Assembly: GCF_007754425.1 (NCBI RefSeq)
Contig: NZ_CP037452.1
Coordinates: 4,067,164 to 4,131,163, forward strand
Length of the DNA stretch: 64,000 nt
DNA from: Gimesia fumaroli
GTDB lineage: Bacteria; Planctomycetota; Planctomycetia; Planctomycetales; Planctomycetaceae
Reading direction: 5' to 3'
Made by a program: the position numbers and the translations under genes
Notes under the pieces: generated by a model
Seen by the model: only the letters and a program-made list of their open reading frames with translations
Told to the model about the DNA's origin: nothing
The model's database searches: none
In this document: positions 44,472 to 53,741 of the stretch, piece by piece
How positions within the stretch are numbered: the first letter of the stretch is position 1
Layout of the letters: each line of letters starts with the position of its first letter

Positions 44472-45874
44472 TATTGGCTCAGTTTAATCAAAAAGATGTC
44501 GTTGCTGCCGCGGCTTTTCAAGTGATGACTCTGATACTGTGTGGCAGGAGAAAAGGCCCCGGAAAGGAAACAATGGTTGTTGTGATCGACGGCAATCGCA
44601 TAACTCAGATCACTTTTATCACCTCCCAGCATTTCCAGCCAGTCGAGTTTTCCTTCTGGCAAGAAACGTGTGACAAATATATCCCGGCCTCCCAGCTGAG
44701 TCAGGTGTTTTCCCATGAATTCCACATCATCTGTAAACTCCCCAGTTACATAACAGTTACCGCCTCGGTCGACGGCAATCCCCAGACCATAATCGATCTT
44801 TTCACCTCCCCCGCAATACGCCCAGTCAGGAGTCCCGTCGGCATTGATGCGAGCGACGAAAATATCATATGCTCCCGTGCTTTTGAGAGTTGTGTTCCCA
44901 AATTGCGCCTCATTCTTAAACATCCCTGTCAGATAGCAGTTACCCTGTGCATCGACGGCAACGCCGGTGCTTAAACCATCTGCCTGCCCCCCTGAATTGG
45001 CGGACCAGAGCAGCTCACCTCCTGGCGATAACTTGGCAAGAAAAATATCCTTCACATTCGTATCGGTCCCCACTGTCTTCCCTGCCAGTTCTATCAGCCC
45101 AGTAATATAACCGCAGACATAACAGTTCCCTGTTTGATCCACGGCAATCTGGTGCCCACTCTGACCATGTTTATTACCGGCCAACTGAGTCCAGAGCACT
45201 TTTCCATCGGTATCATATTTAGCCACGAACAGAGAACGCCCCTGCTTGCTTTTGGATTGGAAATCCCCGAAAGTGACTTCTCCTGCAAACGAGCCAGCGA
45301 CATAACATTCCCCGTCAGGCGTTACTGCAATACCATGTCCATAATCATATCCAGCTCCGCCTGCACTTTGTGCCCAGAGTAGCTCTCCTTCAGGATTATA
45401 CTTTGCAATGAAATAATCGTAGTCCCCCTGATTTTTGAGAGTTTTGTCTCCAATCCGAAATGTCGGACTTTGAAAATGACCAGTCACATAAGAATTTCCT
45501 GCCTGATCGACGGCCACTGCATACCCGCGATCGATCTCAGTCCCTCCTGCTGTTTGGAGCCAGAGCAATTTTCCCTCGGGGTTATATTTCGCAAGTACGA
45601 AATCCATTTTTCCCCGGCTGGTCACACTCTGATCTGCAAATTGGGCCTGCTCGGTGAATTCGCCTGTAACAAAACAGTTTCCTGCTCCATCTACGGTGAT
45701 GCCACGAATTTTATCATGTTTGCTGCCCCCAGCCTGTTCGACCCAGAGAATGGAACGGGGAGAGGATTTGGTTTCTCCCGCAAAGACGGGAGCCGCGAGC
45801 CACAGACTACTTATCAGGCAATACAAAACAAAATCAGAACAACGCGATCGACTCAGATACAAGAACCGTTTCAT
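44471..45874 (-). CDS. Exported SBBP-repeat beta-propeller protein
   Basis: This 467-residue protein has a signal sequence ending near PVFAGE. The rest is a series of about seven repeats of roughly 55 residues, each with a core like GIAVDRGGNCYVTGEFTDD followed by DIFVTRFLPEGKLDWLEMLG. Examples start at DGAGNCFVTGEF, DQAGNSYVTGHF, TPDGECYVAGSF, DQTGNCYVCGYI, DAQGNCYLTGMF and DHNNHCFLSGAF. SBBP repeats build beta-propellers that usually bind ligands or proteins outside the cell. No catalytic residues are evident. It is the first gene of a two-gene minus-strand operon with 43407-44471, and is divergent from PSD1 copy 3 across 143 bases. Confidence 0.85.
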   Translation of the reverse strand: MKRFLYLSRSRCSDFVLYCLISSLWLAAPVFAGETKSSPRSILWVEQAGGSKHDKIRGITVDGAGNCFVTGEFTEQAQFADQSVTSRGKMDFVLAKYNPEGKLLWLQTAGGTEIDRGYAVAVDQAGNSYVTGHFQSPTFRIGDKTLKNQGDYDYFIAKYNPEGELLWAQSAGGAGYDYGHGIAVTPDGECYVAGSFAGEVTFGDFQSKSKQGRSLFVAKYDTDGKVLWTQLAGNKHGQSGHQIAVDQTGNCYVCGYITGLIELAGKTVGTDTNVKDIFLAKLSPGGELLWSANSGGQADGLSTGVAVDAQGNCYLTGMFKNEAQFGNTTLKSTGAYDIFVARINADGTPDWAYCGGGEKIDYGLGIAVDRGGNCYVTGEFTDDVEFMGKHLTQLGGRDIFVTRFLPEGKLDWLEMLGGDKSDLSYAIAVDHNNHCFLSGAFSPATQYQSHHLKSRGSNDIFLIKLSQ

Positions 45875-46017
45875 AGTAGGCTTTCATTATCAAAAACAGC
45901 TGCAGAACTATTTTATTAGCATATTTAAGAATCTATCATAAACGGCCTTGTCCTCATATAAAAGAGTGCTTATTGTAAATAACAGACACTCGCTCTATAA
46001 ATCCTGTAGGAACAGAA

Positions 46018-49000
46018 ATGTGGAGTCGTCCTATGAGATGGCAATGCGCCACTACCCTCTTGAGTTTGATCACACTCGCCCCCCTTTCGCTTTTCGCACA
46101 GACTTCTTCTATTGATTACAAAACACGAATCAAACCACTTCTGCAGGCCCATTGTTTTGCATGCCACGGAACGCTGAAACAAGAATCTGCACTGCGGCTG
46201 GATGCTGGGAATTTAATCCTTAAGGGAGGCGAAATTGGTCCTGCTGTCATCACCGGGAAACCACAAGAGAGTCTGCTGTATCAGGTTCTCATCGAAGATG
46301 CAGATTTCGAAATGCCCCCAGAAGGCCAGGGACGAAAACTGAAACCAGATGAAGTCCAGCTCATCAAAACCTGGATTGAACAGGGAGCTCGATTTCCAGC
46401 CGATGATCAACCTGAATCAGCCCCCTCTGACCACTGGGCCTTTCAACCCATCAAACGTCCTGCTATTCCTACTACAAAAAATCATGTGACAAATCCCATT
46501 GACGCCTTCATCACAGCGCGTCATGAGCAGGCTGGTCTGATTCCCCAACACAAAACAGACAAATCAACTTTACTCAGACGGGTCTATCTTGACCTTATTG
46601 GCCTGCCACCAACTCCCAAAGAATTAAATGCCTTTTTGAATGATACTAATCCTGATGCATACGAACGCGCGATTGAGGATCTGCTCAGCCGCCCGCAATA
46701 CGGAGAGCGTTGGGGGCGGCACTGGATGGACGTCTGGAGGTATAGCGACTGGTATGGCCGACGCGGCGCCAAGGATATGACTAACAGTTATTCCCTGATT
46801 TGGCGCTGGCGAGATTGGATCATTCGTTCTGTGAACGAGGATAAAGGCTATGATCGCATGATCATGGAAATGCTGGCTGCCGATGAAATCGCTCCCAACG
46901 ACAGAGAGAACCTGGTAGCTACCGGCTTTATTGTTCGAAATTTTTACCGTTGGAATTATCACACATGGCGCAAAGACAACGTCGAACATACTGCCAAAGC
47001 ATTTTTAGGCTTGACGATGAACTGCTGCGAATGTCACGACCATAAATATGATCCCATCGGCCAGGAAGAATACTTTGCCTTCCGTTCATTTTTTGAACCC
47101 ATTGATCTACGGCATGATCGCGTCCCAGGCGAACCCGACCCCGGAATTTTCCCTGATTACAAGTTGAGTGTCCGTAACGGCCCTATTCGAACGGGTATGG
47201 TACGCATCTATGACAGACACCTGGATGCCAAAGCGAAGTTTTACACAGGCGGCTTAGAGCAGAATATCATCAAAGGAAAACCGCCAGTTGAAGCAGCCGC
47301 TATTGGTTTTCTGGGAGGGAACCAGCTTCCAGTCACTCCCATTTCATTACCGGTCACCGCCTGGTATCCCGGCTTGAAACCGTTTGTGATTGAAGAAGAA
47401 ACAAAAGCGCGCGAAGCTGCTTACCAAATTGCATTGAACGCATGGGAACAACAGAAATCACAACTGGAAAAGAATCTTCATCAACAGGAAACGCAACTGG
47501 CCAATCTTCTCATAACAAGAAATAAGAGACAATCAGAGAATCAACAAACACGGGTCACCAATCACCAGGCGCTGCAACTGAACGCCAGCCAGGGACGTCG
47601 CACACTGGCACATGAAATATCCAATTGGAAATCGTTTGATTCAGAAACACAGGTTCATTTTCAACTCAGAATTTTGACCGAGAGTCTGGTGAACTTTCAA
47701 CTTTCGAACGATTTATCAGGTGGCAGAACAAATCTGTACGTCGCTTTTGAAAGCGGTAAGATTAATACCTATGCCCCGGGAACCACTGGAATGAAAACTG
47801 TCGGAAATTACAAAGTCAATCAGGAAAATCGAGTATTTCAAGTCACTCTTCTTTTGAAACCAACCGAAGATATCGCTGAGTTGACAATCACAGATACAAC
47901 CGCGCCTGAAGTCATCGTGGACAATCAGCCGATCGCCCTCAATGGTTGGAATCCTGCTAATTCAACGAACCGTGGTCTGTTTCTGGATTCACATCCCGGT
48001 AGTGTTGCGGAGTTTGATAAAATTATCTTTGTTGGTAAAGGCGCTCAGGAGCTACAGCGGTTCGATTTTGAGTTTCCCGGTTATCGCCAGGGAGAAGACA
48101 TTCCTGGAATTGAAAACTGGTCGGTCACACGTTTCAGCACCGGCGCAGCAACTTCTCAAGTCGTTTTAAACAGACCTCTCTCAGAAGCAGAACAAAAATG
48201 GCAGCAACAGGTCACAGAGGCAACACAAAAGCGGGATCTGGCAAAATTAACTCGAGATTCAGTTCAGCTAAAACTTCAGGCAGCCCGTGATGCAAAAGCT
48301 GAATATGCGGCTCGTGTCCGTGCAGCCACAGCACGCCACATTAAAAAAACAACGAATTTCAAAGTTTTAGAACAAGCTGCCAGTCAGGCTGAATGGCAGG
48401 CACATTTGAGTCAGGCGGAGTCTGAGCACAAAACAAAAGAACTTACTTTAGTGCAGACGAAAACGTTGCCGCAAACAAACAAGGAACGTGACAAAAAAGT
48501 CACGACGGCACAGAAACAGCTGACTCAGTCACAGGTGAAGTTGAACGCTGCCCGTAAACCGCGAGAGAAATCATCCACAGAATATACCAGCCTCAGCCGC
48601 ATCTTTCCCCAACAGAGCACCGGAAAACGAGCCGCGCTCGCCCGCTGGATCGCTACTCGTGAAAACCCTTTGACGGCACGTGTTGCTGTCAATCATATCT
48701 GGATGCGTCATTTCGGTCAGCCGCTCGTCAAGTCGGTTTATAACTTTGGTCGTAGCGGCGCGTCTCCCACACATCCAAAGTTGATCAACTGGCTGGCAGT
48801 AGAATTCATGGATCATCAGTGGAGCATCAAGCATCTGCATCGTTTGATTCTACTCAGCGATACTTATCAGCTCAGTTCAAAAGGCTTGGCCCCCGAACAC
48901 ACGAATCTGAGTAAAGACCGCGATAACATCCTCCTCTGGAAGTTTCCCACCAATCGCATGGAAGCAGAAGTCATTCGTGACAGTCTATTCTACCTCGCGA

Positions 49001-49548
49001 ATGACCTCGATCCAAAAATGTATGGTCAGGAACTGGAACAGGACCAGGGGCTGATCACGAACCGACGCAGTCTATATTATTCGCATCATGGTGAAGCAAA
49101 AATGGAGTTTCTGGAGTTGTTCGATGGTGCCAGCGCGACCGACTGCTACCAGCGTACCACCAGCATCATGCCGCAACAGGCGCTGGCGTTGACTAACAGT
49201 GAACTGACCGTTCAGAAAAGTCGTAAAATTGCTGCTCAACTCTGGCTCCAACAACATTCCGACATAGAAAAACAAAAGACAACACCAGATAAACAACAGG
49301 CGTTCGTTCAGCGTGCGTTTGAATTAATCCTGTCCCGTCCTGCCACAGAGAAAGAACAGTCTGCAGCACTCCATTTTCTGACGAGACAGGAACTGCTGTT
49401 TTCCAAATCGACAACAAAACCAATACAAGATCAAAAGCAAAAACCTATAACCGGTTATAGTCAACCGGCCCCACAACCGGCAGCTCGTGCACGCGAAAGT
49501 CTGGTTCAGGCGTTATTCAGCCATAATGACTTTGTCACCATCCGTTAA
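46018..49548 (+). CDS. PSD1 cytochrome c with DUF1549, coiled coils, LamG-like segment and DUF1553 (copy 3)
   Basis: This 1176-residue exported protein has a signal peptide (about 1-27). The cytochrome C domain has CFACH (about 48-52). DUF1549 spans about 165-380 (TLLRRVYLDLIGLPPTPKEL, YGERWGRHWMDVWRYSDWYG), with the second CxxCH in CCECHDHKYDP near 336. A beta-rich segment sits at about 540-700 between two charged Gln/Lys-rich coiled coils (about 465-520 and 720-850). DUF1553 starts near 862 (GKRAALARWIATRENPL, ARVAVNHIWMRHFGQPLV) and closes with SLVQALFSHNDFVTIR. WRYSDWYGRRG replaces the usual RYADSDGY. A small hairpin (GAGTG...CACTC, 45964-45991) lies 27 bases before the ATG. It is followed 42 bases later by DUF1501 copy 3. 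Confidence 0.88.
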   Translation: MWSRPMRWQCATTLLSLITLAPLSLFAQTSSIDYKTRIKPLLQAHCFACHGTLKQESALRLDAGNLILKGGEIGPAVITGKPQESLLYQVLIEDADFEMPPEGQGRKLKPDEVQLIKTWIEQGARFPADDQPESAPSDHWAFQPIKRPAIPTTKNHVTNPIDAFITARHEQAGLIPQHKTDKSTLLRRVYLDLIGLPPTPKELNAFLNDTNPDAYERAIEDLLSRPQYGERWGRHWMDVWRYSDWYGRRGAKDMTNSYSLIWRWRDWIIRSVNEDKGYDRMIMEMLAADEIAPNDRENLVATGFIVRNFYRWNYHTWRKDNVEHTAKAFLGLTMNCCECHDHKYDPIGQEEYFAFRSFFEPIDLRHDRVPGEPDPGIFPDYKLSVRNGPIRTGMVRIYDRHLDAKAKFYTGGLEQNIIKGKPPVEAAAIGFLGGNQLPVTPISLPVTAWYPGLKPFVIEEETKAREAAYQIALNAWEQQKSQLEKNLHQQETQLANLLITRNKRQSENQQTRVTNHQALQLNASQGRRTLAHEISNWKSFDSETQVHFQLRILTESLVNFQLSNDLSGGRTNLYVAFESGKINTYAPGTTGMKTVGNYKVNQENRVFQVTLLLKPTEDIAELTITDTTAPEVIVDNQPIALNGWNPANSTNRGLFLDSHPGSVAEFDKIIFVGKGAQELQRFDFEFPGYRQGEDIPGIENWSVTRFSTGAATSQVVLNRPLSEAEQKWQQQVTEATQKRDLAKLTRDSVQLKLQAARDAKAEYAARVRAATARHIKKTTNFKVLEQAASQAEWQAHLSQAESEHKTKELTLVQTKTLPQTNKERDKKVTTAQKQLTQSQVKLNAARKPREKSSTEYTSLSRIFPQQSTGKRAALARWIATRENPLTARVAVNHIWMRHFGQPLVKSVYNFGRSGASPTHPKLINWLAVEFMDHQWSIKHLHRLILLSDTYQLSSKGLAPEHTNLSKDRDNILLWKFPTNRMEAEVIRDSLFYLANDLDPKMYGQELEQDQGLITNRRSLYYSHHGEAKMEFLELFDGASATDCYQRTTSIMPQQALALTNSELTVQKSRKIAAQLWLQQHSDIEKQKTTPDKQQAFVQRAFELILSRPATEKEQSAALHFLTRQELLFSKSTTKPIQDQKQKPITGYSQPAPQPAARARESLVQALFSHNDFVTIR

Positions 49549-49590
49549 AATCACATATGGTCATCCGCTTTACACGGCAGGATTGAATTT

Positions 49591-51066
49591 ATGAAACACG
49601 ATATTTCATCAACAACACCGCAATGCAGTCGCATTCGCCGTCGCACCTTTTTGGCAGATCTTGGTTTCGGTGCAACCGGCATGGCGTTGAGTACACTGCT
49701 GGGAAGTGAAAACCAGACACGAGCCGCTGGTCCCACAGATGGCCCTCACTTTACCCCTAAAGCCAAATCCGTGATCTGGGTATTTCTCTCCGGTGGTTAT
49801 AGTCAGATGGAAACGTTCGACCCCAAACCCGAACTTAATAAATATGCAGGAAAGACATTTTCGGATACAATCTACCCCGATCCCTTTAAAGATCCACGCT
49901 ACAAAGAACGGGCGCGTTCCGTGGTCCAGGTAAAACGCGAGCATTCCAAAATCATGCCGATGCAGGTCGGATTCAAAAAGCACGGAGAATCAGGAATTGA
50001 AATGACAGACTGGTGGCCGCACCTGTCGACCTGTGTTGATGACATTTCCTTTGTCCGTTCCATGTATACGACTGATAACGACCATGCAGCTGAATATCAA
50101 ATACATCACGGCAGGCATAAACTTGATCAGAAACAACCAGTTATTGGTTCCTGGCTCAGCTATGGTTTAGGCAGTTTGAATCGGAATTTACCTGAATATG
50201 TTTTCTTAGGCTCATATACCGACACTCGCGTGAAAGAAAACTTCAATCCCGATTACCTCGGCCCCAAATACATGGGAGTCGAACTTTCTCTGGATCCGAA
50301 GAACCCTCTTCCCTTCGGTACCCGCCCTCAAACGATGCTGGAGCAGGAACAGGCCAATCAATATGCCTTTATCAATGAGCTGAATCAGATTGCGGCCGTG
50401 GAGTACCCCAGTGATGAGAAATTGCGTGCCCGCATCAATTCCTACGAATTGGCATTTCGCATGCAAACATCGGTTCCTGAAGTGCTGGAGTTAACAGAGG
50501 AAACTCAGGAAACGCAAAGTCTCTATGGGATTGATGAGAAAGAGACCGCCATTTACGGACGTCGCCTGCTGGCAGCGCGTCGTCTGGCAGAACGGGGCGT
50601 ACGATTTGCTCAGGTCTACTTAAGCGGCTACGGGGAGTGGGATTCACATCAGAAGCTGAAAGAGAATCATACCCGCTCCTGCAAACGTGTTGACAAACCG
50701 GTTGCCGGCCTGTTGAAAGACCTGAAACGGCGCGGAATGTGGGACGACACGGTCGTCGTGTTCTGTACCGAATTTGGACGAACGCCGGCTGTCGAAAATC
50801 GAGGCAATGCCAAGATGCCCAGTGGGCGGGATCATCATCCGCATGGCTTTACGGTCTGGTTTGCCGGAGCAGGAATCAAACAGGGACACGTCCACGGCGC
50901 CACGGATGAGCTTGGCTTCCATGCTATCGAATCCCCTCACTATGTGACGGACATCCATGCCACCCTGTATCACTTACTCGGGCTGGATAGCCACAAACTG
51001 GATATCCCGGGGCGAAAACGCCTGGAAATCGATTATGGGAAACCGATTCTGGATATCATTACCTGA
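49591..51066 (+). CDS. DUF1501 family Tat-exported protein (copy 3)
   Basis: This 491-residue protein starts with a twin-arginine motif (RIRRRTFLADLGFGATGMAL, about 11-30). Hallmarks are VIWVFLSGGYSQMETFDPKP, HGESGIEMTDWWPHLSTCVD, GSWLSYGLGSLNRNLPEYVF, VVVFCTEFGRTPAVENR, GRDHHPHGFTVWFAGAG and YVTDIHATLYHLLGLDSHKL. FCTEFGRTP replaces the WGGEFGRTP of copies 1 and 2, and SGGYSQME replaces EGGPSQMD. This marks a distinct subfamily that goes with the distinct PSD1 copy 3. It lies 42 bases after PSD1 and converges on 51097. Confidence 0.9.
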   Translation: MKHDISSTTPQCSRIRRRTFLADLGFGATGMALSTLLGSENQTRAAGPTDGPHFTPKAKSVIWVFLSGGYSQMETFDPKPELNKYAGKTFSDTIYPDPFKDPRYKERARSVVQVKREHSKIMPMQVGFKKHGESGIEMTDWWPHLSTCVDDISFVRSMYTTDNDHAAEYQIHHGRHKLDQKQPVIGSWLSYGLGSLNRNLPEYVFLGSYTDTRVKENFNPDYLGPKYMGVELSLDPKNPLPFGTRPQTMLEQEQANQYAFINELNQIAAVEYPSDEKLRARINSYELAFRMQTSVPEVLELTEETQETQSLYGIDEKETAIYGRRLLAARRLAERGVRFAQVYLSGYGEWDSHQKLKENHTRSCKRVDKPVAGLLKDLKRRGMWDDTVVVFCTEFGRTPAVENRGNAKMPSGRDHHPHGFTVWFAGAGIKQGHVHGATDELGFHAIESPHYVTDIHATLYHLLGLDSHKLDIPGRKRLEIDYGKPILDIIT

Positions 51067-51096
51067 TCGCTTTGGAGTAATCGATTCACCTCAGTT

Positions 51097-52710
51097 CTAA
51101 TTTGTAAATCGATCAATCACATTGCGAGAAACGCGCGAGACATTCTCGTCAACCAGCATCGATGTGATCCAGCAGATGGAACCGACCGAAAAGACTTCCC
51201 CCCCCGACGAGGTTTGAAAATGCACCATATCCGCACCACCCCGATCAGGGTTCGTCCCTTGTGCGACTAGATGAACCTCAGTTGGCGAACTGGCAGATAT
51301 TTTGTCGGTCTCATGCCCGGAGGCGCCGCCCGGAATGCGCATATGCTGGCTTTCCGTCCCAAACAGGTCGTCTTGTTTTAAGTTGGTTCCATTAAAACAC
51401 CAGTGTTGATCATCGATTACCTTATAAGGGGCTCCTGTCATGATACCGGCAAAAGAAAACACAACCCCCAGCAAATTCGCCTCTGATTCCTGTCGCGCGT
51501 GATAGCGGCTTTCAAAAGTCGACTCCGATTCCGGAATCGGCGGATCCATGGCCACACCACACCATTTAGTGCAGTCGGTATTGTGATAGACAACCCGATG
51601 TTCATCTAGAAATTCGACTTCACAGTTTAAGCCGTTGCCTCCGAGATAAATCAACCGCCCTCCAGACTCAAACACCCAGGATTTCAGTCGGTCATACATC
51701 TGCTTCGACCAGTACTCGGGATGCGAACTCAGAATCAGAACTTTGTATTCATCCAGCGGCAATTGGTCAAAATGAAACTGGGTTTCGCTGTAATAATCGT
51801 ATGCAAGCCCCTGCTCTTCCATCCAGCCCAGCAGTCGCCATTCCGAATGCAGCATCCCACAACCCATTCGGCTATAAATCGGATCGCGAAGCTGCTCATT
51901 TAAATCAATATGCAGATAAGGTTGAGGCCGTTCCAGGGATAACGGGGGATACTCCTCAACATAATACGCCCCAAATGATGGTTTGAGGTACCGCCTCAAT
52001 TCCTGTCGGCTGTTGACCACAGGAGTAGACGGCAGTCCTTCCGGGTTGAGATAATTACTGCGTCCGCCGAAACTGTTATAGGCATTCCAAGTCAGATCAC
52101 TGGCAAGAATGGCAATATCGGATTGTGGTGTTTTGGGTGAAACCACCCAGGGATAAGTAAACACATCCCCCGATTTATTACTCAAATGAAACATATACAA
52201 GCCGGATTGTTCCGGTGCAGCGACAGTCTGCTTCTGCGTGACCGTACGGTAACCGACGTTATTCCAGTCAACCCCATTCCGAGTGTAGTCACCGTCCGGT
52301 GTAATCTGTAGATTCGACAGTGGGGCATGGTCGTCAAACGTGCCTATCCGCCGAACATACTCTTTTTCTTTTCCATACTTCCACAGTTCCAGACTGTACT
52401 CCGAAGTCGAGTGCACGCGGAACTCCGAAGACTCTCCAGCACTCACACACCGCGGCCAGGCAAAACCATACAATTTTGTGGACAGCAAGCGAAACTGATA
52501 CACCTGTCCCGGTTCCACCTGTAGCTGAACGCGTTTGGCGCAATAATCCCGATGTTGCAGAATCACTTCATACGCACCAACGGGAAGATCGAGAACCACA
52601 GCCCCCGATGCTGTCGACCGCGTGCTGAAAAAACGCCCCTCCGATTGAAATTCGACAGCAACATCGTAGAGGGCTCGATAATTTTCGTCGCTGACATATC
52701 CAATAAGCAT
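51097..52710 (-). CDS. N,N-dimethylformamidase large-subunit-like protein with N-terminal Ig-like domain
   Basis: This 537-residue protein has no signal peptide, so it is probably cytoplasmic. Residues 1-70 form a carboxypeptidase-regulatory-like Ig domain (TASGAVVLDLPVGAYEVILQ). The remainder resembles the C-terminal domain of the dimethylformamidase beta subunit: SDIAILASDLTWNAYNSFGG, LHSEWRLLGWMEEQGLAYDY, KVLILSSHPEYWSKQMYDRL, SGGRLIYLGGNGLNCEVEF, ending with VSRNVIDRFTN. Dimethylformamidase hydrolyses an N-substituted formamide, using iron in the characterised enzyme; the substrate here is unknown. It precedes or follows amide-related genes on the same strand: an acetamidase/formamidase lies 80 bases upstream. 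It contains a C8 tract (51198-51205). Confidence 0.72.
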   Translation of the reverse strand: MLIGYVSDENYRALYDVAVEFQSEGRFFSTRSTASGAVVLDLPVGAYEVILQHRDYCAKRVQLQVEPGQVYQFRLLSTKLYGFAWPRCVSAGESSEFRVHSTSEYSLELWKYGKEKEYVRRIGTFDDHAPLSNLQITPDGDYTRNGVDWNNVGYRTVTQKQTVAAPEQSGLYMFHLSNKSGDVFTYPWVVSPKTPQSDIAILASDLTWNAYNSFGGRSNYLNPEGLPSTPVVNSRQELRRYLKPSFGAYYVEEYPPLSLERPQPYLHIDLNEQLRDPIYSRMGCGMLHSEWRLLGWMEEQGLAYDYYSETQFHFDQLPLDEYKVLILSSHPEYWSKQMYDRLKSWVFESGGRLIYLGGNGLNCEVEFLDEHRVVYHNTDCTKWCGVAMDPPIPESESTFESRYHARQESEANLLGVVFSFAGIMTGAPYKVIDDQHWCFNGTNLKQDDLFGTESQHMRIPGGASGHETDKISASSPTEVHLVAQGTNPDRGGADMVHFQTSSGGEVFSVGSICWITSMLVDENVSRVSRNVIDRFTN

Positions 52711-52790
52711 TAAACCGATTCCAGTGACTGATGTGAATTCATGCTGTGAGACGCATCACATGTCTAATGTGAACACGAAATATGAGAAGT

Positions 52791-53681
52791 TCAAGAAGGA
52801 TACTCAACATATTGTTTCGCTATTTTGACCGCCAGACCGCCACCTTCATAATAGCCCATTGAGATTTCAGCGACATGTGTCAGCAAATCATAGGCCCGCC
52901 AACGATTCCAGCCATAGTCGGCTTCCAACCAGAGAATCATCTGGGCAAAGGCCTCTGCAGTGGCACGCTCCATCGGAGTCCCGCTGGCGACGGTAATGAT
53001 CTCCTCAGGAGACTCAATGCGCGGCCCGGCAATTGTTTTGCCTTTCACCAGGTCAATCGTCAATGCCGTTTGAGAGGCCATCTCCAGTCCCGTCGCCGAC
53101 AATTCTCCCTGCCCCATTGCCGCGTGTGCATCCCCCAGGTAGAGCAACCCCCCCGTGACAAACACTGGAAGATAGAGCGTATTCCCGACAGTCACTTCTC
53201 TGATATCCATATTGCCGCCATGAGGGCCTGCCGGCATCGTGCTAGGCATCCCATATGCGGGCGTTGTTCCAATACACCCCAGCATCGGCGTATAAGGAAT
53301 TTTGATTTTCTCACTCCAATAGACGAACCCATCCTCAATCGGGCAGACATGTGCTCCGTCCGGTACATCAGTTCCCAGCCATTGACAGAGTTGCTTGGGA
53401 TTGCCCGTGTAAGTTGCACATTGTCCATCGCGAGACTCAATGGCTTCAATTTTAATCGCCAGCATATCACCAGGCTCTGCTTCTGAAATATAAATTGGCC
53501 CTGTCACTGGATTACTGAAAGGTACCTTGGCTTTATCTCTACGATCGCCGGCTTTTCGAATCTGCCCTGAAAGGGCATCTTCCGTTTCAACCTGGATGGT
53601 TTCACCAGGCTCGATATGCAATCGTGGTTCTTGCTGACGATTAAATTCATATTGAAATGAATCAAAAGAAAGACGTTTCAT
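52791..53681 (-). CDS. Acetamidase/formamidase family protein
   Basis: This 296-residue protein is of the FmdA/AmdA family, which hydrolyses formamide or acetamide to ammonia and the acid. Visible features are LHIEPGETIQVETEDALSGQ, SNPVTGPIYISEAEPGDMLA, IPYTPMLGCIGTTPAYGMPS, GPHGGNMDIREVTVGNTLYL, YLGDAHAAMGQGELSATGLE, and the closing LLTHVAEISMGYYEGGG. The length is normal for the short bacterial form. The same strand carries a dimethylformamidase-like gene downstream and a kelch-SGNH gene 60 bases upstream, so an operon for amide or formamide use is plausible. No amide transporter is nearby. A role in ammonia release from N-substituted compounds is inference. Confidence 0.88.
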   Translation of the reverse strand: MKRLSFDSFQYEFNRQQEPRLHIEPGETIQVETEDALSGQIRKAGDRRDKAKVPFSNPVTGPIYISEAEPGDMLAIKIEAIESRDGQCATYTGNPKQLCQWLGTDVPDGAHVCPIEDGFVYWSEKIKIPYTPMLGCIGTTPAYGMPSTMPAGPHGGNMDIREVTVGNTLYLPVFVTGGLLYLGDAHAAMGQGELSATGLEMASQTALTIDLVKGKTIAGPRIESPEEIITVASGTPMERATAEAFAQMILWLEADYGWNRWRAYDLLTHVAEISMGYYEGGGLAVKIAKQYVEYPS

Positions 53682-53741
53682 CTCCGAGTCCTCATGGCAG
53701 GAGTGGCAGCTTATTTAATGGTTCAAAATGACTACAGTGGC

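Noticed and set aside
51198-51205. C8 tract in the dimethylformamidase-like gene as a phase-variation site
   Set aside because: It is shorter than tracts usually considered unstable and the gene is not a surface-structure gene. It is mentioned only under the gene.
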